Assembly (NCBI RefSeq): GCF_015500055.1
Contig: NZ_CP045492.1
Span: 2,614,501-2,678,500 of the forward strand
From: Mesorhizobium sp. NBSH29
GTDB lineage: Bacteria > Pseudomonadota > Alphaproteobacteria > Rhizobiales > Rhizobiaceae
DNA: 64,000 bases
Direction: 5' to 3'
Part shown: positions 1-8,817 of the stretch, piece by piece
Numbering within the stretch: the stretch's first letter is position 1
Layout of the letters: every line of letters starts with the position of its first letter
Program-made: the position numbers and the translations under genes
The notes under the pieces: generated by a model
What the model saw: the letters and a program-made list of their open reading frames with translations, nothing else
Told to the model about the DNA's origin: nothing
Databases searched by the model: none

Positions 1-1416
1 ATCGCGGCAACGGGCGTCGCGAGCTACCTGATAGACGGCCGCTCCAGCTATGAATCTTTCCTGCGTCTTCAGCACCTTGCGCACAATGATGCACTCACGG
101 GCTTGCCCAACAGGGTCAGCTTTGCCGAAGAACTCGACCGTGAAATCGCCCGCGCCGCCGATGGCAACGCAAAGGTCGCGGTGATAGGCATCGACCTGGA
201 TCGCTTCAAGGTCATCAACGATCTGCGTGGCCACAATGCTGGTGATCAGGCATTGAAGACCATTGCACTCAGGCTTTCAAAGGAAACGCGCTTGGGAGAG
301 ATGGTCGCCCGCGTTGGCGGCGACGAGTTTGCCGCGGTGAAGCGCTTCACGGACCAGAACGACCTCCTCGATTTTGTCTCACGCCTTGAAGCAGCCCTGT
401 TCCAGCCGATCCGCATTGATGACTTTGAAACCGTTACCGGCGCTAGCATTGGCGTCGCCGTTTACCCGCAGGACGGCGACAGCAAGGAACGGCTGGTGAG
501 CAATGCCGACCTGGCCATGTACCGTGCAAAAGCCGATGTCACGCGCGCCGTCTGCTTCTATGAATCTCGCATGGACGAGGCTTCGCGCTCGCGCCGAGCG
601 CTGGCGCAGGACCTGCGTTCCGCCATCGAGCTGGATCAGCTTGAGCCGTACTATCAGGTTCAGACCGATGTTCAGACCGGCGACATACGTGGCTTCGAAG
701 TGCTGTTGCGTTGGAACCATCCTCAGTTCGGACAGGTTCCGCCGGCCGAATTCATTCCGATAGCTGAGGAAAATGGCCAGATACTCTCAATCGGCGAATG
801 GGTCCTCAGGACTGCATGCAGGCATGCGGCAGCCTGGGCCTTGCCCTACAAGATAGCCGTCAATCTCTCGCCGGTGCAGTTTGCCCATTCCGATCTGGCC
901 AAGCTGGTACACGAGATCCTGCTTGAAACCGGTCTGGCGCCAAGCAGGCTGGAACTGGAGATCACCGAATCCACGATTATCGCGGACAAGATGCGCACGC
1001 TCCACATCCTGCGCCAGATCAAGGCTCTCGGTGTCACCATCGCCCTTGATGATTTTGGTACCGGCTATTCATCGCTCGACACCTTGCGCTCGTTCCCCTT
1101 CGACAAGGTCAAACTAGACCGCTCGTTTATGAACGAAGTGGAGCGCAGCCCGCAGGCAAAGGCCATCGTGCGCGCGGTTCTCACACTGGGCCGTAGTCTG
1201 GAAATCCCAGTACTCGCCGAAGGCGTCGAGACTGACGATCAGCTGACGATCCTGCGCGACGAACTCTGCGATGAAGCACAGGGTTTTCTACTTGGACGCC
1301 CCAAACCGCTAGACCAGCTGTTCGCGCCCACCGTTCTAAAGGGCGCGTCTCAGACCGTCCCGCTGTTCTCCGGACGTATGCAGCCGGCGCCGCTCAAGCG
1401 CCGTTTGGCCGGGTAA
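1..1416 (+). CDS. GGDEF-EAL domain protein, 5' end outside window
   Basis: C-terminal part of a c-di-GMP turnover protein; the reading frame is open from base 1, so the N-terminal sensor region is missing. A diguanylate cyclase (GGDEF) domain begins at LAHNDALTGLPNR and has an intact VGGDEF signature at about 313-330. The inhibitory site that is normally RxxD five residues before GGDEF reads RLGE, so product inhibition may be weak or absent. A phosphodiesterase (EAL) domain follows; its signature is EVLLRW rather than EALLRW, with DDFGTGYSSL and AEGVET motifs present. Both domains therefore look potentially active. The protein should be cytoplasmic or membrane-tethered, which cannot be judged without the N-terminus. 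It ends with TAA. Family assignment is certain; the direction of net activity is not. Confidence 0.95.
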   Translation: MAATGVASYLIDGRSSYESFLRLQHLAHNDALTGLPNRVSFAEELDREIARAADGNAKVAVIGIDLDRFKVINDLRGHNAGDQALKTIALRLSKETRLGEMVARVGGDEFAAVKRFTDQNDLLDFVSRLEAALFQPIRIDDFETVTGASIGVAVYPQDGDSKERLVSNADLAMYRAKADVTRAVCFYESRMDEASRSRRALAQDLRSAIELDQLEPYYQVQTDVQTGDIRGFEVLLRWNHPQFGQVPPAEFIPIAEENGQILSIGEWVLRTACRHAAAWALPYKIAVNLSPVQFAHSDLAKLVHEILLETGLAPSRLELEITESTIIADKMRTLHILRQIKALGVTIALDDFGTGYSSLDTLRSFPFDKVKLDRSFMNEVERSPQAKAIVRAVLTLGRSLEIPVLAEGVETDDQLTILRDELCDEAQGFLLGRPKPLDQLFAPTVLKGASQTVPLFSGRMQPAPLKRRLAG

Positions 1417-1440
1417 TCAAGGTCGGTCTGACGGATTGCC

Positions 1441-1793
1441 GACCCATTCGGGGCCGCCGTTCAATTTGGGAACGGCGACCGATTGACAGGCAGGCTCGGA
1501 TCTCGACCGACGACGAGAATGGGACGAGCACGGATGCAAAGATCAGCCGCGCACAGTCTATGGGTTGCCAATCTCAACAATGATTTTCTCGATGGCTCGA
1601 CCGCCACCATTCCCGAACGGGCATCGCCAGCGAAAACCACGCGCTGTGGGGAGGACTTGGCGTCGGCGGTTTGCTGACTTGGGATGACGAGAACTATGCG
1701 GTTTATGGCGCGATACAGGGCAAGACCAGCCTTGAAGATTTCGGCTGCAGCCATGCATTGAGTGGTACCGGAGGCTTCAAGTTGCGCTGGTGA
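1441..1793 (+). pseudogene. Remnant of an autotransporter outer-membrane beta-barrel C-terminus
   Basis: No intact gene lies here, but pieces of one protein can be read by switching frame. Frame 1 gives GAAVQFGNGDRLTGRLG (about 1447-1500); frame 3 gives ISTDDENGTSTDAKISRAQ (about 1500-1556); frame 1 gives LWVANLNNDFLDGST (about 1558-1605); frame 3 gives SENHALWGGLGVGG, then DFGCSHALSGTGGFKLRW and a TGA at 1791-1793. In this order the pieces match the usual end of type V autotransporter barrels (residues of the kind YGIANLYYDFLDG, ASENDxLWGGLGxGGSYxW, and a terminal GFRVxW with C-terminal aromatic). At least three frame changes separate them, and no start is visible. I read it as a decayed, non-functional remnant; sequencing error is less likely to explain so many shifts. 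Confidence 0.75.
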
Positions 1794-1883
1794 TTCAAGC
1801 ATCGTTGCGCACGCCAGGTGTTGTCGAAACCGGTGCCCGCACAGGGCGTCGTAAATGTCTTCGCAACTGCAATGAAAAAAGTC

Positions 1884-1958
1884 TGGTACGCCCAAGGGGA
1901 ATCGAACCCCTGTTACCGCCGTGAAAGGGCGGTGTCCTAACCGCTAGACGATGGGCGC
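1884..1958 (-). tRNA. tRNA-Glu (anticodon TTC)
   Basis: The reverse strand folds as a full cloverleaf: a 7-bp acceptor stem starting GCGCCCA (its first pair is G-T), an anticodon stem CCGCC/GGCGG with loop CTTTCAC carrying the TTC anticodon, and a T arm with GGTTCGAATCC. The CCA end is encoded at 1884-1886. A run of six T lies about 4 nt downstream on the transcribed strand (1875-1880) and may aid termination. Confidence 0.97.
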
Positions 1959-2153
1959 GCTCAGACGTCCGCCTTATAGTAAGGTTGTTCGCATCGGGCA
2001 ACCCCGTCTGGCACCCCGTTCCAAACTTTTTAATGCGCGCACAATTTACCCGAGCGAGACTTTCGCTCGCGGCAGTAAGTTGATGAAAAGAAGTGGGAAT
2101 ATGGAGCTGGTGGAAAGGCACGCTGCGCGGCTTCGGTCGAGCAGCGATCAAAT

Positions 2154-3431
2154 CTATTGGCGACGACGGCAGCGCCAGTTCCAGTCGCGTTCCGGTCCCA
2201 CGTCGATATGTACCGAATCCGTGTGGCAATAAGTGCCAACGCCACCACGACCGGGCATGGAACGGATATAGGTCGCCAACTCCCACTTGCTGATGCCATC
2301 GATCTGGATATCGGCGGCAGCGCAATACATGTGGAGAGAATTCTTGGCACCGCGGGCACGCCGATTGTGCGACGGATTGCGGTAGCCGGACGTCACCATG
2401 ACCTTGCGACCATAGTGCTGCTCGATGACTTTGAGTTCGCGCACCAAGGACGGCTTCAGGCAGGCGACATCAACCTCGCCGGTCTGCGTGCGCAGGCCAT
2501 TTGGCGCAAGGCGCGCCAGGCCCGCAGCCGAAGCCAGCCGAACCGGCCCGCCAACTTCGTCTTCGTGGACATCCACGTCGCTGTCATCGTCAAGGCCGGA
2601 TTTGCGCTTGATCTCAAACAGAGCGTTCTGGCGAACGCCGGGCAGGGCGTCGGCGCTGGCTGTGCGGTTTACCAGCGGTTTGGTGTCCGCAGACGACAGC
2701 GATGCCAGTTGCACCAGTGGTTCGGCAGGTCTCGCCTTGGGAGCTACTGCCGGGGCAGTCGTCGGATTTGTCAGGATCTGCTTGAAGGCCTGGGGCTGTT
2801 CGGGCCTCGCGGGCGCAGCATTCGCCTTTCCAAAAAGGGAAGAGAGGAATGTTTTCTTCTTGGCATTGACCGGGGCGGTAGGTGCAATTGCCGGAGCGGT
2901 CGCCACAATCTGCGGCTCCTCGACATCAGCAACGTCGACACCAGCAACGTCGATTTCAGTACTGCGCAGCGCAGGCGTGGGAACAACTGCAACGACCGGG
3001 CCAACCTCCGTTGCCTGCGCGGGCAGGGTGGCAACCGCTGTCGCAGCCTCCGGGACAGGGTTCGCTGCTTCCTGTTCGGCTGGCGCCGGCATTTGCGGCG
3101 CAGCGGCCACTTCTGTTGCAGGCATATCTGCGGCAGTCGCTGCAACCGGGGCTTCCTGCGCGATTGCAAAGCTCGTAGCGGAGGGGTTTGTTGTCGGCAG
3201 GTAGGCAACTTGCGTCGGCAAGGCACCATCAGCGCTTGCCGCTTGGGATCCGGCTGGATTTTCGGCAGTGGAATAGTTTGGGGCAACCGCTGCGCCCGCC
3301 ATGTTAAACGCAGGCGAGGTCATTTCCATTGAAGGATCGGAGGTCGAGCACGACGCCAAAAGCATGGCAGCCAGCGCACCCAATATGGCGTGGCCTTGCC
3401 CGCTTGCATAGCGCGGTCGCACTGCTTTCAA
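2154..3431 (-). CDS. Lipoprotein with C-terminal M15/YcbK-like peptidase domain (DUF882 type)
   Basis: Protein of 425 aa. It begins with a short charged N-terminus, a hydrophobic segment and a lipobox MLLASC with Cys28, so it is predicted to be a lipid-anchored envelope protein. Residues about 30-300 are a low-complexity Ala/Pro/Val-rich linker. The last 120 residues carry the M15-type zinc peptidase pattern: SGYRNPSHN, the SLHMYCAAADI motif (SxHxxxxAxD) and VHIDVG (HxD). Related proteins (YcbK/DUF882, M15A D,D-carboxypeptidases) act on peptidoglycan peptides; the exact bond cut is not known from sequence. The start is TTG at 3431 with AAGGGG upstream; a GTG at 3422 is an alternative. It stands alone, about 220 bp after phaC on the same strand. 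Confidence 0.88.
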   Translation of the reverse strand: MKAVRPRYASGQGHAILGALAAMLLASCSTSDPSMEMTSPAFNMAGAAVAPNYSTAENPAGSQAASADGALPTQVAYLPTTNPSATSFAIAQEAPVAATAADMPATEVAAAPQMPAPAEQEAANPVPEAATAVATLPAQATEVGPVVAVVPTPALRSTEIDVAGVDVADVEEPQIVATAPAIAPTAPVNAKKKTFLSSLFGKANAAPARPEQPQAFKQILTNPTTAPAVAPKARPAEPLVQLASLSSADTKPLVNRTASADALPGVRQNALFEIKRKSGLDDDSDVDVHEDEVGGPVRLASAAGLARLAPNGLRTQTGEVDVACLKPSLVRELKVIEQHYGRKVMVTSGYRNPSHNRRARGAKNSLHMYCAAADIQIDGISKWELATYIRSMPGRGGVGTYCHTDSVHIDVGPERDWNWRCRRRQ

Positions 3432-3605
3432 GCCGCTTCCCCTTAGTTTGTCCCAAGTCGCGGCGTACCAGCCAGAGCGACAACTTCCGAATGAACTTCA
3501 CGAACGACGTTTATGAAACTCGGAAAACAGACCCAAACCACTTTAAGGCTAACGAAGTATTACGCCTCAGCGGAAGGACTGCATAAAAACGCCTGCGACC
3601 ATTTC

Positions 3606-3621
3606 GCCGGTTTTAACCGGC
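3606..3621. terminator. Small inverted repeat downstream of phaC
   Basis: GCCGGTT and AACCGGC are separated by two T residues, about 30 bp beyond the phaC stop codon. No T-run follows on either strand, so termination is only a guess; it may instead be an RNA-stabilising 3' hairpin. Confidence 0.3.
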
Positions 3622-3649
3622 TGGTCAATTCACCGCAGATTACAAGCTG

Positions 3650-5509
3650 TTACACACGTGTTTTGACATAGGTTCCGGGCGCGTCGCCCAATACTTGGGA
3701 ACGTGTGCCGGGCTGGCGTGCCGCAACGCGTTCGTCGGAGTGGGATTCCATCCAGCTTTGCCAGTGGGGCCACCAGGATCCCTTGGTTTCAACGGCATTT
3801 TCAACCCAATTCTCGAACTCACCCACAGGCCTTGCACCACTCCAGTATTGATATTTCCCGGCTTCCGGAGGATTGACCACGCCGGCAATGTGGCCGGAAC
3901 CCGCCATCACGAAATCGACAGGTCCGCCAAAATGGTGGCACCCCACGAAAACCGATTTGGCTGGCGCAATGTGGTCCTCTCGCGCGGCAAGGCTGTAGAC
4001 GGGAATCACGATGTCACTGAGCGAAAGCGTTCGACCGGCAAGTTCCATCCGGCCTTGAGACAGCGTGTTGTCGAGATAGCAATTGCGCAGGTAGAATGAA
4101 TGGTTGGCCGCCGCCATCCGGGTGGAATCGGCGTTCCAGTACAGAAGGTCGAACGGTACCGGATCCTTTCCGCGCATATAATTGTTCACGACATAGGGCC
4201 AGATCAGATCGCCCGAGCGCAGCATGTTGAAGGCTGCCGCCATGCGGGTGCCTTCCAGAAATCCTTTTCCGCTCATCGAACGCTCGACCGCTGCCACCTG
4301 TTCCTCGTCGACAAACACCTTCAGATCACCGGCGTGAGTGAAATCGATCTGTGTCGTGAAGAATGTCGCGGTGCTAATCCGGTCATCGCCCTCTTGTGCC
4401 ATGAGGGCCAACGCAGCAGTCAGCAGCGTCCCGCCAACGCAATAGCCGATCGCGTTGACCTCACTTTCGCCGGTGGCCGTCTCGATCGAGTCGAGCGCAA
4501 ATTGCAGGCCGTCACGAGTATAGGCTTCCCAGTCCTTGGCACCGTGGCGTTCGTCAGGGTTGACCCAGGAAATCACGAACACCGTGTGGCCCTGCTCTAC
4601 CGCCCAGCGGATGAAGGATTTTTGCGGGTTGAGGTCGAGGATATAAAACTTGTTGATCCAGGGCGGGCAGATGAGGAGAGGGCGCTTGAACACCGTTTCA
4701 GTTGTCGGCGTGTACTGGATGATCTCGGCCAGATCGCTGCGCGCAACCACTTTGCCCGGCGTCACCGCAATGTTTTTGCCAACCGAAAAACGCGAATAAT
4801 CACCCTGCCGGACTTTCAGTTCACCTTTTCCTGCAGCGATATCCTCGCCCAGCATTTTCATGCCGCGGATGAGGTTTTCACCGTTGGAGGCGATTGTCTC
4901 GCGAAACAGTTCCGGGTTGGTGAGGATGAAGTTCGAAGGCGAAATCGCGTTGGACACCTGCTTCATATAAAAGCCGGCCTTGTGCTTCGTGTGCGCATCC
5001 AGCCCGTCGGCATTCTCGACCAGATCTGCAGCCCAGCGCGAGGTGACCAGATAGGCCTGCTTGAGGAAGTCGAAAAATGCATTGCGGCCCCATTCCGGGT
5101 CCTGGAACCGGCGGTCGCCGCGCTCAGGCTCTACAGAACCGTCTGAACGGGTGTCCCCGCCCGCCCGCAGAAGAGCATTTTGCCACACGCCGATGTAGCC
5201 GGAAAACAGCCGCGTCTGCGCCTCAAGCGCGCGGTTGGGATCGCCAAGCCAATATTCCGTCAGCTTGGAAAAGGTTTTGACCATATCCGTCAGTTGGTCA
5301 TTGGCGCTGTCGTTGATCTCGCCCTTTTCGCGCGGCTGAACCCATGCAGACGCTGCCTTCCCGGCTTCCTCCACCATCCGCGCCAAGTTCAGCGCGAACT
5401 GTTCGGGGTCTCGTATAAGATACTGCTCGACTGACGAGCCCGAAATATCTCCATCGGTTTGCTCGCCGGTCTTTGCGTCTTCCCGCGGCGTTTTGGATGC
5501 GGCCGACAT
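3650..5509 (-). CDS. phaC: Class I poly(3-hydroxyalkanoate) synthase PhaC
   Basis: Polymerises (R)-3-hydroxyacyl-CoA into polyhydroxyalkanoate storage granules. 619 aa with this start. The N-terminal PhaC domain (about 90-260) is followed by an alpha/beta-hydrolase domain. The lipase-like box is GYCVGG with catalytic Cys near residue 357; the catalytic Asp lies in REDHIAPAKS and the His in GSGHIAGVVNPP, completing the triad. I chose ATG 5509 because GGGGAGG stands 11 nt upstream. The reading frame stays open upstream to 5638, with another ATG at 5563, but those have no convincing ribosome site and the longest form would overlap the divergent gene at 5615. No phasin, phaA, phaB or phaR gene is adjacent, so the other PHA genes are elsewhere. 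Confidence 0.95.
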   Translation of the reverse strand: MSAASKTPREDAKTGEQTDGDISGSSVEQYLIRDPEQFALNLARMVEEAGKAASAWVQPREKGEINDSANDQLTDMVKTFSKLTEYWLGDPNRALEAQTRLFSGYIGVWQNALLRAGGDTRSDGSVEPERGDRRFQDPEWGRNAFFDFLKQAYLVTSRWAADLVENADGLDAHTKHKAGFYMKQVSNAISPSNFILTNPELFRETIASNGENLIRGMKMLGEDIAAGKGELKVRQGDYSRFSVGKNIAVTPGKVVARSDLAEIIQYTPTTETVFKRPLLICPPWINKFYILDLNPQKSFIRWAVEQGHTVFVISWVNPDERHGAKDWEAYTRDGLQFALDSIETATGESEVNAIGYCVGGTLLTAALALMAQEGDDRISTATFFTTQIDFTHAGDLKVFVDEEQVAAVERSMSGKGFLEGTRMAAAFNMLRSGDLIWPYVVNNYMRGKDPVPFDLLYWNADSTRMAAANHSFYLRNCYLDNTLSQGRMELAGRTLSLSDIVIPVYSLAAREDHIAPAKSVFVGCHHFGGPVDFVMAGSGHIAGVVNPPEAGKYQYWSGARPVGEFENWVENAVETKGSWWPHWQSWMESHSDERVAARQPGTRSQVLGDAPGTYVKTRV

Positions 5510-5614
5510 GGTTGAGCGTGCCTCCCCAGGCGATTTATTGACATAATTGGTTGCGACGTTCATGTGGATTGAACGGCGCGTTGCCCGCTTTACAAAGCCT
5601 GTCTGGACAAGACT

Positions 5615-5971
5615 ATGACATATCTCACCGGCGGACATGTTTTTTTTGGCGCTCGGCTGACCAGTATTGCTGCATTGGCCATGCTTCTGGTCGGGTGTGC
5701 GTCGGCAACGATTGAAGACGCTGTTCCCTCAGGTGCCAACGGTCCCGCCAATACGGGAACGTATCCCAACCTCAACATCCCCCCACAATCCGCTGCCGAA
5801 CAGATTTCGGCAGAAAAGAAAGCGGCAGACCTCGCCGCGCTGAACGCAGAACAGCAGCAGAACGCAGCCTTTGGCGCAGCACCTTCCGGGCAGACCGACC
5901 CGGCGCTGCTGCGCAGGCTGGGTCAAACCCATGGCACCAACGCCCTGAAACAGATTGAAAAGACACCTTAG
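5615..5971 (+). CDS. Small putative lipoprotein
   Basis: A 118-aa protein of unknown function. Residues about 12-27 are hydrophobic and end in the lipobox MLLVGC (Cys28), so export and lipidation are likely. The mature part has a Pro/Asn-rich stretch (GTYPNLNIPP), an Ala/Glu/Lys/Gln-rich segment likely to be helical, and a C-terminal LLRRLGQTHGTNALKQIEK. It is transcribed away from phaC and towards the aminotransferase gene, about 100 bp before it. It could share a transcript with that gene, but nothing shows a functional link. I recognise no named family. Confidence 0.75.
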   Translation: MTYLTGGHVFFGARLTSIAALAMLLVGCASATIEDAVPSGANGPANTGTYPNLNIPPQSAAEQISAEKKAADLAALNAEQQQNAAFGAAPSGQTDPALLRRLGQTHGTNALKQIEKTP

Positions 5972-6072
5972 CTAAGTTTGGAATTGCGCATCGGCGCCGG
6001 CCATCGACCAAAAATTTGTTTGGTTATAGAGCGGCGCCAGTTTTCAAAACCCCGCCTTTGTCTGGAATTAAC

Positions 6073-7290
6073 ATGGAAGAATTCTACAAGGTCCGCCGCC
6101 TTCCGCCATACGTGTTTGAGCAGGTCAACCGGCTTAAGGCCAGCGCGCGCTCCAAAGGAGCTGACATTATCGATCTGGGCATGGGCAACCCCGATCTCCC
6201 GACGCCAACAGCCATTGTCGACAAACTTTGTGAAGTGGTGCGCGACCCGCGTACCCACCGCTATTCCTCATCGCGCGGCATTCCTGGCCTCAGGCGCGCG
6301 CAGGCCAGCTATTACGCGCGTCGCTTCGGCGTGAAGCTCGATCCAGATTCGCAGATCGTCGCGACGTTGGGCTCCAAGGAGGGCTTTGCCAACATGGCGC
6401 AGGCGATCACCGCGCCGGGCGATGTGATCCTGTGTCCGAACCCGACCTATCCTATTCACGCTTTCGGCTTCATCATGTCAGGCGGCGTTATCCGTTCGCT
6501 GCAGGCCGAACCAAACACCGATTTCATTCCGGCACTTGAGCGTGGCATGCGCCATTCCATTCCAAAACCGCTGGCCCTGATTTTGAACTACCCATCCAAT
6601 CCGACGGCCCATGTCGCGAGCCTCGATTTCTACAAGGATGTCGTCGCTTTCGCCAAAAAGAACGACATCATCATTTTGTCGGATCTTGCCTATGCCGAAC
6701 TCTATTTCGACGGCAATCCGCCGCCGTCTGTTTTGGAGGTTCCTGGTGCCATCGATATCGCGGTGGAATTCACGTCGATGTCGAAAACGTTTTCAATGCC
6801 TGGCTGGCGTATGGGGTTTGCCGTCGGCAATGAACGGCTGATCTCGGCGCTGACACGGGTCAAATCTTATCTGGACTATGGCGCGTTCACACCGATCCAG
6901 GTTGCCGCAGCTGCCGCGCTGAATGGCGACGGCGAGGATATCGCGGAGGTCCGGGAGATTTACCATCGCCGCCGCGACGTCATGGTCGATGCTTTCGGCC
7001 GCGCGGGCTGGGCCATTCCGGCGCCGGCTGCGACAATGTTTGCGTGGGCGCCGATCCCCGAACCATTCAAGCACCTTGGCTCGCTTGAGTTTTCCAAGCT
7101 TCTCATCGAAAATGCTGACGTAGCGGTAGCTCCTGGCATTGGCTTTGGCGAACATGGCGACGACTATGTACGGCTGGCACTGGTGGAGAACGAACACCGC
7201 ATCCGCCAGGCTGCGCGCAGTATCAAGCGTTTCCTCTCCAGCGCAACCAATCAGCCAGACAATGTTGTGCCGCTCGCCGCAAGGCGCTAA
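6073..7290 (+). CDS. Class I/II PLP-dependent aminotransferase, AlaC/LL-DAP aminotransferase-like
   Basis: A 405-aa fold-type I aminotransferase. It shows NYPSNPTA, the LSDLAYAELYFDG segment holding the PLP-phenol-binding Asp/Tyr, the Schiff-base lysine in SMSKTFSMPGWRMGF, and a C-terminal Arg region (DYVRLALVENEHRIRQA). The N-terminus MEEFYKVRRLPPYVFEQVN fits the AlaC/YfdZ-type alanine transaminase and LL-diaminopimelate aminotransferase-like group, so transamination with alanine or a related amino acid and 2-oxoacid is likely; the exact substrate is not settled. ATG 6073 is chosen because family members start there, although an in-frame TTG exists at 6016. It is followed 41 bp later by hom, which suggests an amino-acid biosynthesis operon. 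Confidence 0.88.
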   Translation: MEEFYKVRRLPPYVFEQVNRLKASARSKGADIIDLGMGNPDLPTPTAIVDKLCEVVRDPRTHRYSSSRGIPGLRRAQASYYARRFGVKLDPDSQIVATLGSKEGFANMAQAITAPGDVILCPNPTYPIHAFGFIMSGGVIRSLQAEPNTDFIPALERGMRHSIPKPLALILNYPSNPTAHVASLDFYKDVVAFAKKNDIIILSDLAYAELYFDGNPPPSVLEVPGAIDIAVEFTSMSKTFSMPGWRMGFAVGNERLISALTRVKSYLDYGAFTPIQVAAAAALNGDGEDIAEVREIYHRRRDVMVDAFGRAGWAIPAPAATMFAWAPIPEPFKHLGSLEFSKLLIENADVAVAPGIGFGEHGDDYVRLALVENEHRIRQAARSIKRFLSSATNQPDNVVPLAARR

Positions 7291-7331
7291 GTCCCGATCT
7301 CAATTTCTTTGATTGGATTGGAGACGGCCAG

Positions 7332-8645
7332 ATGGCGGAAGCATTGCGTGTTGGAATTGCTGGACTTGGCACAGTTGGAGCCGCGGTGGTCCGCATTATG
7401 GCTGCCAAAGCCGGCGAATTCACCCGCCAATGCGGGCGCGACCTCGTCGTGACCGCAATTTCAGCCCGCGACCGCACAAAAGACCGCGGCGCGGATCTGA
7501 GCGGCGCAAAATGGTTCGATGACCCGGTCTCACTGGCGAAATCTGGCGACATTGATGTTTTTGTCGAACTGATCGGCGGCGATTCCGGGCCCGCCCATGA
7601 CTGCGTAAAGGCGGCGCTGGAGGCTGGCCGTCACGTGGTGACCGCGAATAAGGCATTGCTTGCGAAACACGGCGTGGCGCTGGCGGAAATCGCCGAATCC
7701 AAAGGCGTTCTTCTGAACTACGAGGCAGCCGTTGCCGGTGGCATTCCGGTCATCAAGACAATGCGCGAGGCGATGGCCGGCAATAGCGTCACCCGTGTTT
7801 TCGGGATTCTCAATGGCACCTGCAACTACATTTTGACCCGTATGGAAGCTGAAGGCCTTTCTTTTCAGGACTGTCTGAAGGACGCCCAGCGGCTTGGCTA
7901 TGCGGAAGCGGACCCGACATTTGACATCGAAGGTCACGACACCGCCCACAAGCTGTCGATCCTCACCAGCCTTGCCTTTGGCACCAAGATCGCAGCCGAC
8001 GACATCTATATGGAAGGCATCTCCAACATTAGCCAGGCCGATATTCGCGCCGCCGGTGAACTGGGCTACCGAATCAAGCTTTTGGGTGTCGCGCAGAAGA
8101 CCGAAAGTGGCATTGAACAGCGCGTCCACCCCACCATGGTGCCCACTGCCAGCGTTATCGCGCAGGTTCATGGCGTCACCAATGCCGTGGCGATCGAGAC
8201 TGATATTGTCGGCGAGCTTCTCCTGTCCGGCCCAGGCGCAGGCGGCAACGCCACCGCATCGGCAGTGCTGGGTGATATCGCTGATATCGCCAAGAGTAGC
8301 CCAGGCTTCCAGCACGGCCCGGTATTTGGCCGCCCGGCTAAGGAACTGCGACCATATAAGAAGGCGCAGATGCGCACTCATGCCGGCGGCTATTTTATTC
8401 GTTTGACGGTGCATGACCGTGTCGGCGTCTTCGCTGCCGTGGCAAAGCGGATGGCCGACAATTCGATATCGCTGGAATCCATTGTTCAGCACGCTGTCGG
8501 CGCCAACGAAGACCAGCAGAAGACAGTGATCCTCGTCACCCACGAGACCACCGAGGCGGCTGTTCGCAAGGCGGTCGACGGCATCACCAAGGATGGGCAT
8601 CTGACCGACAAGCCGCAGGTGATCCGCATCGAGCGCGCCGGATAA
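7332..8645 (+). CDS. hom: Homoserine dehydrogenase
   Basis: Catalyses NAD(P)H-dependent reduction of aspartate semialdehyde to homoserine, the branch point to threonine and methionine. 437 aa. The N-terminal Rossmann motif GIAGLGTVGAAV (residues 7-18) is followed by the dinucleotide-binding domain with TANKALLAKHG, the catalytic domain (FGILNGTCNYILTRM, YAEADPTFDIEGHDTAHKL) and a C-terminal ACT domain (about 350-430) that normally senses threonine. The length and all domains are usual for the family. The start ATG has GGAGA about 8 nt upstream. It follows the aminotransferase and precedes glpX on the same strand; the 170-bp gap to glpX allows a separate promoter there. Confidence 0.97.
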   Translation: MAEALRVGIAGLGTVGAAVVRIMAAKAGEFTRQCGRDLVVTAISARDRTKDRGADLSGAKWFDDPVSLAKSGDIDVFVELIGGDSGPAHDCVKAALEAGRHVVTANKALLAKHGVALAEIAESKGVLLNYEAAVAGGIPVIKTMREAMAGNSVTRVFGILNGTCNYILTRMEAEGLSFQDCLKDAQRLGYAEADPTFDIEGHDTAHKLSILTSLAFGTKIAADDIYMEGISNISQADIRAAGELGYRIKLLGVAQKTESGIEQRVHPTMVPTASVIAQVHGVTNAVAIETDIVGELLLSGPGAGGNATASAVLGDIADIAKSSPGFQHGPVFGRPAKELRPYKKAQMRTHAGGYFIRLTVHDRVGVFAAVAKRMADNSISLESIVQHAVGANEDQQKTVILVTHETTEAAVRKAVDGITKDGHLTDKPQVIRIERAG

Positions 8646-8817
8646 TTCGTTTTTTTGGAGGGAGCGTCGGCGCGCGCCACTCCTCTTCAATCGATTGATA
8701 TGTCGAACCTTTCCACAATGGCGCGGCGGGGTCTTGCTGTTGTCATCGCACTTTGACACAAGGAGCGCCGTCCCGCCGGCGGCGGAGGCTAGGGGTTTTC
8801 CAGGCAGGAACATGACA

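Noticed and set aside
2157-3332. Long plus-strand frame antisense to the lipoprotein/M15 gene
   Set aside because: Arg/Cys/Gly-rich composition of a shadow frame; the opposite frame has a lipobox and zinc-peptidase motifs.
4100-5146. Plus-strand frame inside phaC
   Set aside because: No family-like sequence; the reverse strand encodes a clear PHA synthase.
5510-5638. Longer phaC reading with start at 5638 or 5563
   Set aside because: No ribosome site, and the longest overlaps the divergent lipoprotein gene; ATG 5509 has GGGGAGG.
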